Source: Armatimonadota bacterium (lineage in GTDB: Bacteria; Sysuimicrobiota; Sysuimicrobiia; Sysuimicrobiales; Humicultoraceae). From it: a stretch of 64,000 nt of DNA. The position numbers were made by a program, and so were the translations under genes. A model generated the notes under the pieces. That model had not been told where the DNA came from. It did no database searches and worked only from the letters and a program-made list of their open reading frames with translations. Positions 63,912-64,000 of this stretch are shown here, in pieces; the first letter of the stretch is position 1; every line of letters begins with the position of its first letter. The DNA lies in the NCBI GenBank assembly GCA_016869025.1, contig VGFA01000009.1:24735-88734 (forward strand), in the 5' to 3' direction.

Positions 63912-64000
63912 ATTAGGCTCCCGGTCGCCACACCTCCTTCGTGGTCGTTTGGATCTGCGGTCGGTTGATCCAGGCCGCCGTGGGAAGCGGCCACGGCCTG
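63880..64000. mobile_element. Possible insertion sequence end at the window edge
   Basis: The sequence from TGTCAACACCTCTGAGACAA (63880) onward resembles the terminus of a transposable element with a TG end: homology to the receiver gene stops nearby, and a minus-strand reading frame ending at 63913 points into the element. I cannot see the other end or the target duplication, and I cannot name the family. Confidence 0.35.
63913..64000 (-). CDS. C-terminus of a possible transposase, cut by window edge
   Basis: A minus-strand frame enters from beyond 64000 and ends with TAA at 63913-63915. Its last 28 residues include P-W-P-L-P-T-A-A-W-I-N-R-P and end T-T-T-K-E-V-W-R-P-G-A. It stops 33 nt inside the putative element end at 63880, as transposase genes often do. 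The fragment is too short for a family call. Confidence 0.3.
   Translation of the reverse strand, partial: RPWPLPTAAWINRPQIQTTTKEVWRPGA

Overview
The window is a high-GC, gene-dense bacterial chromosome segment that includes the replication origin. The order rpmH-rnpA-yidD-yidC-jag-rsmG-parA-parB on one side, and dnaA-dnaN-(S4)-recF-(DUF721)-remB-gyrB-gyrA on the other, is the classical origin layout. The jag, remB-like and S4-domain genes, and a short YidC without the large periplasmic domain, are typical of Firmicutes-like or other deep Terrabacteria lineages. Many starts are GTG and neighbouring genes often overlap by 4 nt. I cannot name the species. A poorly cultivated high-GC lineage (for example Sysuimicrobiota/CSP1-3, Armatimonadota or Limnochordia/Thermaerobacter-like) is a guess from layout only.

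Region 1 (1-8.6 kb, minus strand) is one long co-directional run from rpmH down to the glycine cleavage genes gcvT and gcvH. It also contains an HD-domain phosphohydrolase, DUF554 and DUF4446 membrane proteins and a phosphoribosyltransferase. A near-consensus parS site lies inside parB. Region 2 (8.6-19.7 kb) holds a two-part origin. One DnaA-box cluster lies between rpmH and an unusual GHKL-ATPase/winged-helix gene. A second, with a DnaA-trio-like run and an AT-rich stretch, lies between dnaA and dnaN. The DNA metabolism genes follow, ending in gyrB-gyrA and an M50 protease.

Region 3 (19.7-31.1 kb) is a catabolic operon: a tripartite tricarboxylate transporter (tctCBA), an acylating aldehyde dehydrogenase, a cupin, a type I dehydroquinase, a zinc dehydrogenase, a ThDP-dependent enzyme, an IclR regulator, a class III CoA-transferase and a citryl-CoA-lyase-like protein. 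I infer import of a carboxylic acid, CoA activation, carbon-carbon cleavage and oxidation to an acyl-CoA. The substrate is unknown, and this is the best candidate for an undescribed system here.

Region 4 (31.2-45.6 kb) mixes accessory genes (mazEF, relE-phd in reversed order, DUF488, zinc-ribbon and acetyltransferase genes) with aromatic amino acid biosynthesis. A shikimate kinase-dehydroquinate synthase fusion with altered motifs lies apart from the compact aroC-GNAT-aroB-aroH-aroA run, so there are two dehydroquinate synthase homologues. Region 5 (45.6-64 kb) holds an aldehyde dehydrogenase; an SdpI-like protein; a PLP-enzyme/phosphodiesterase/GMC oxidoreductase operon; a 5'-nucleotidase/ATP-grasp/esterase operon; MoxR-DUF58-DUF4129; a cupin; a NarL-type two-component system; and, at the right edge, a receiver-only regulator running into what looks like an insertion sequence end.
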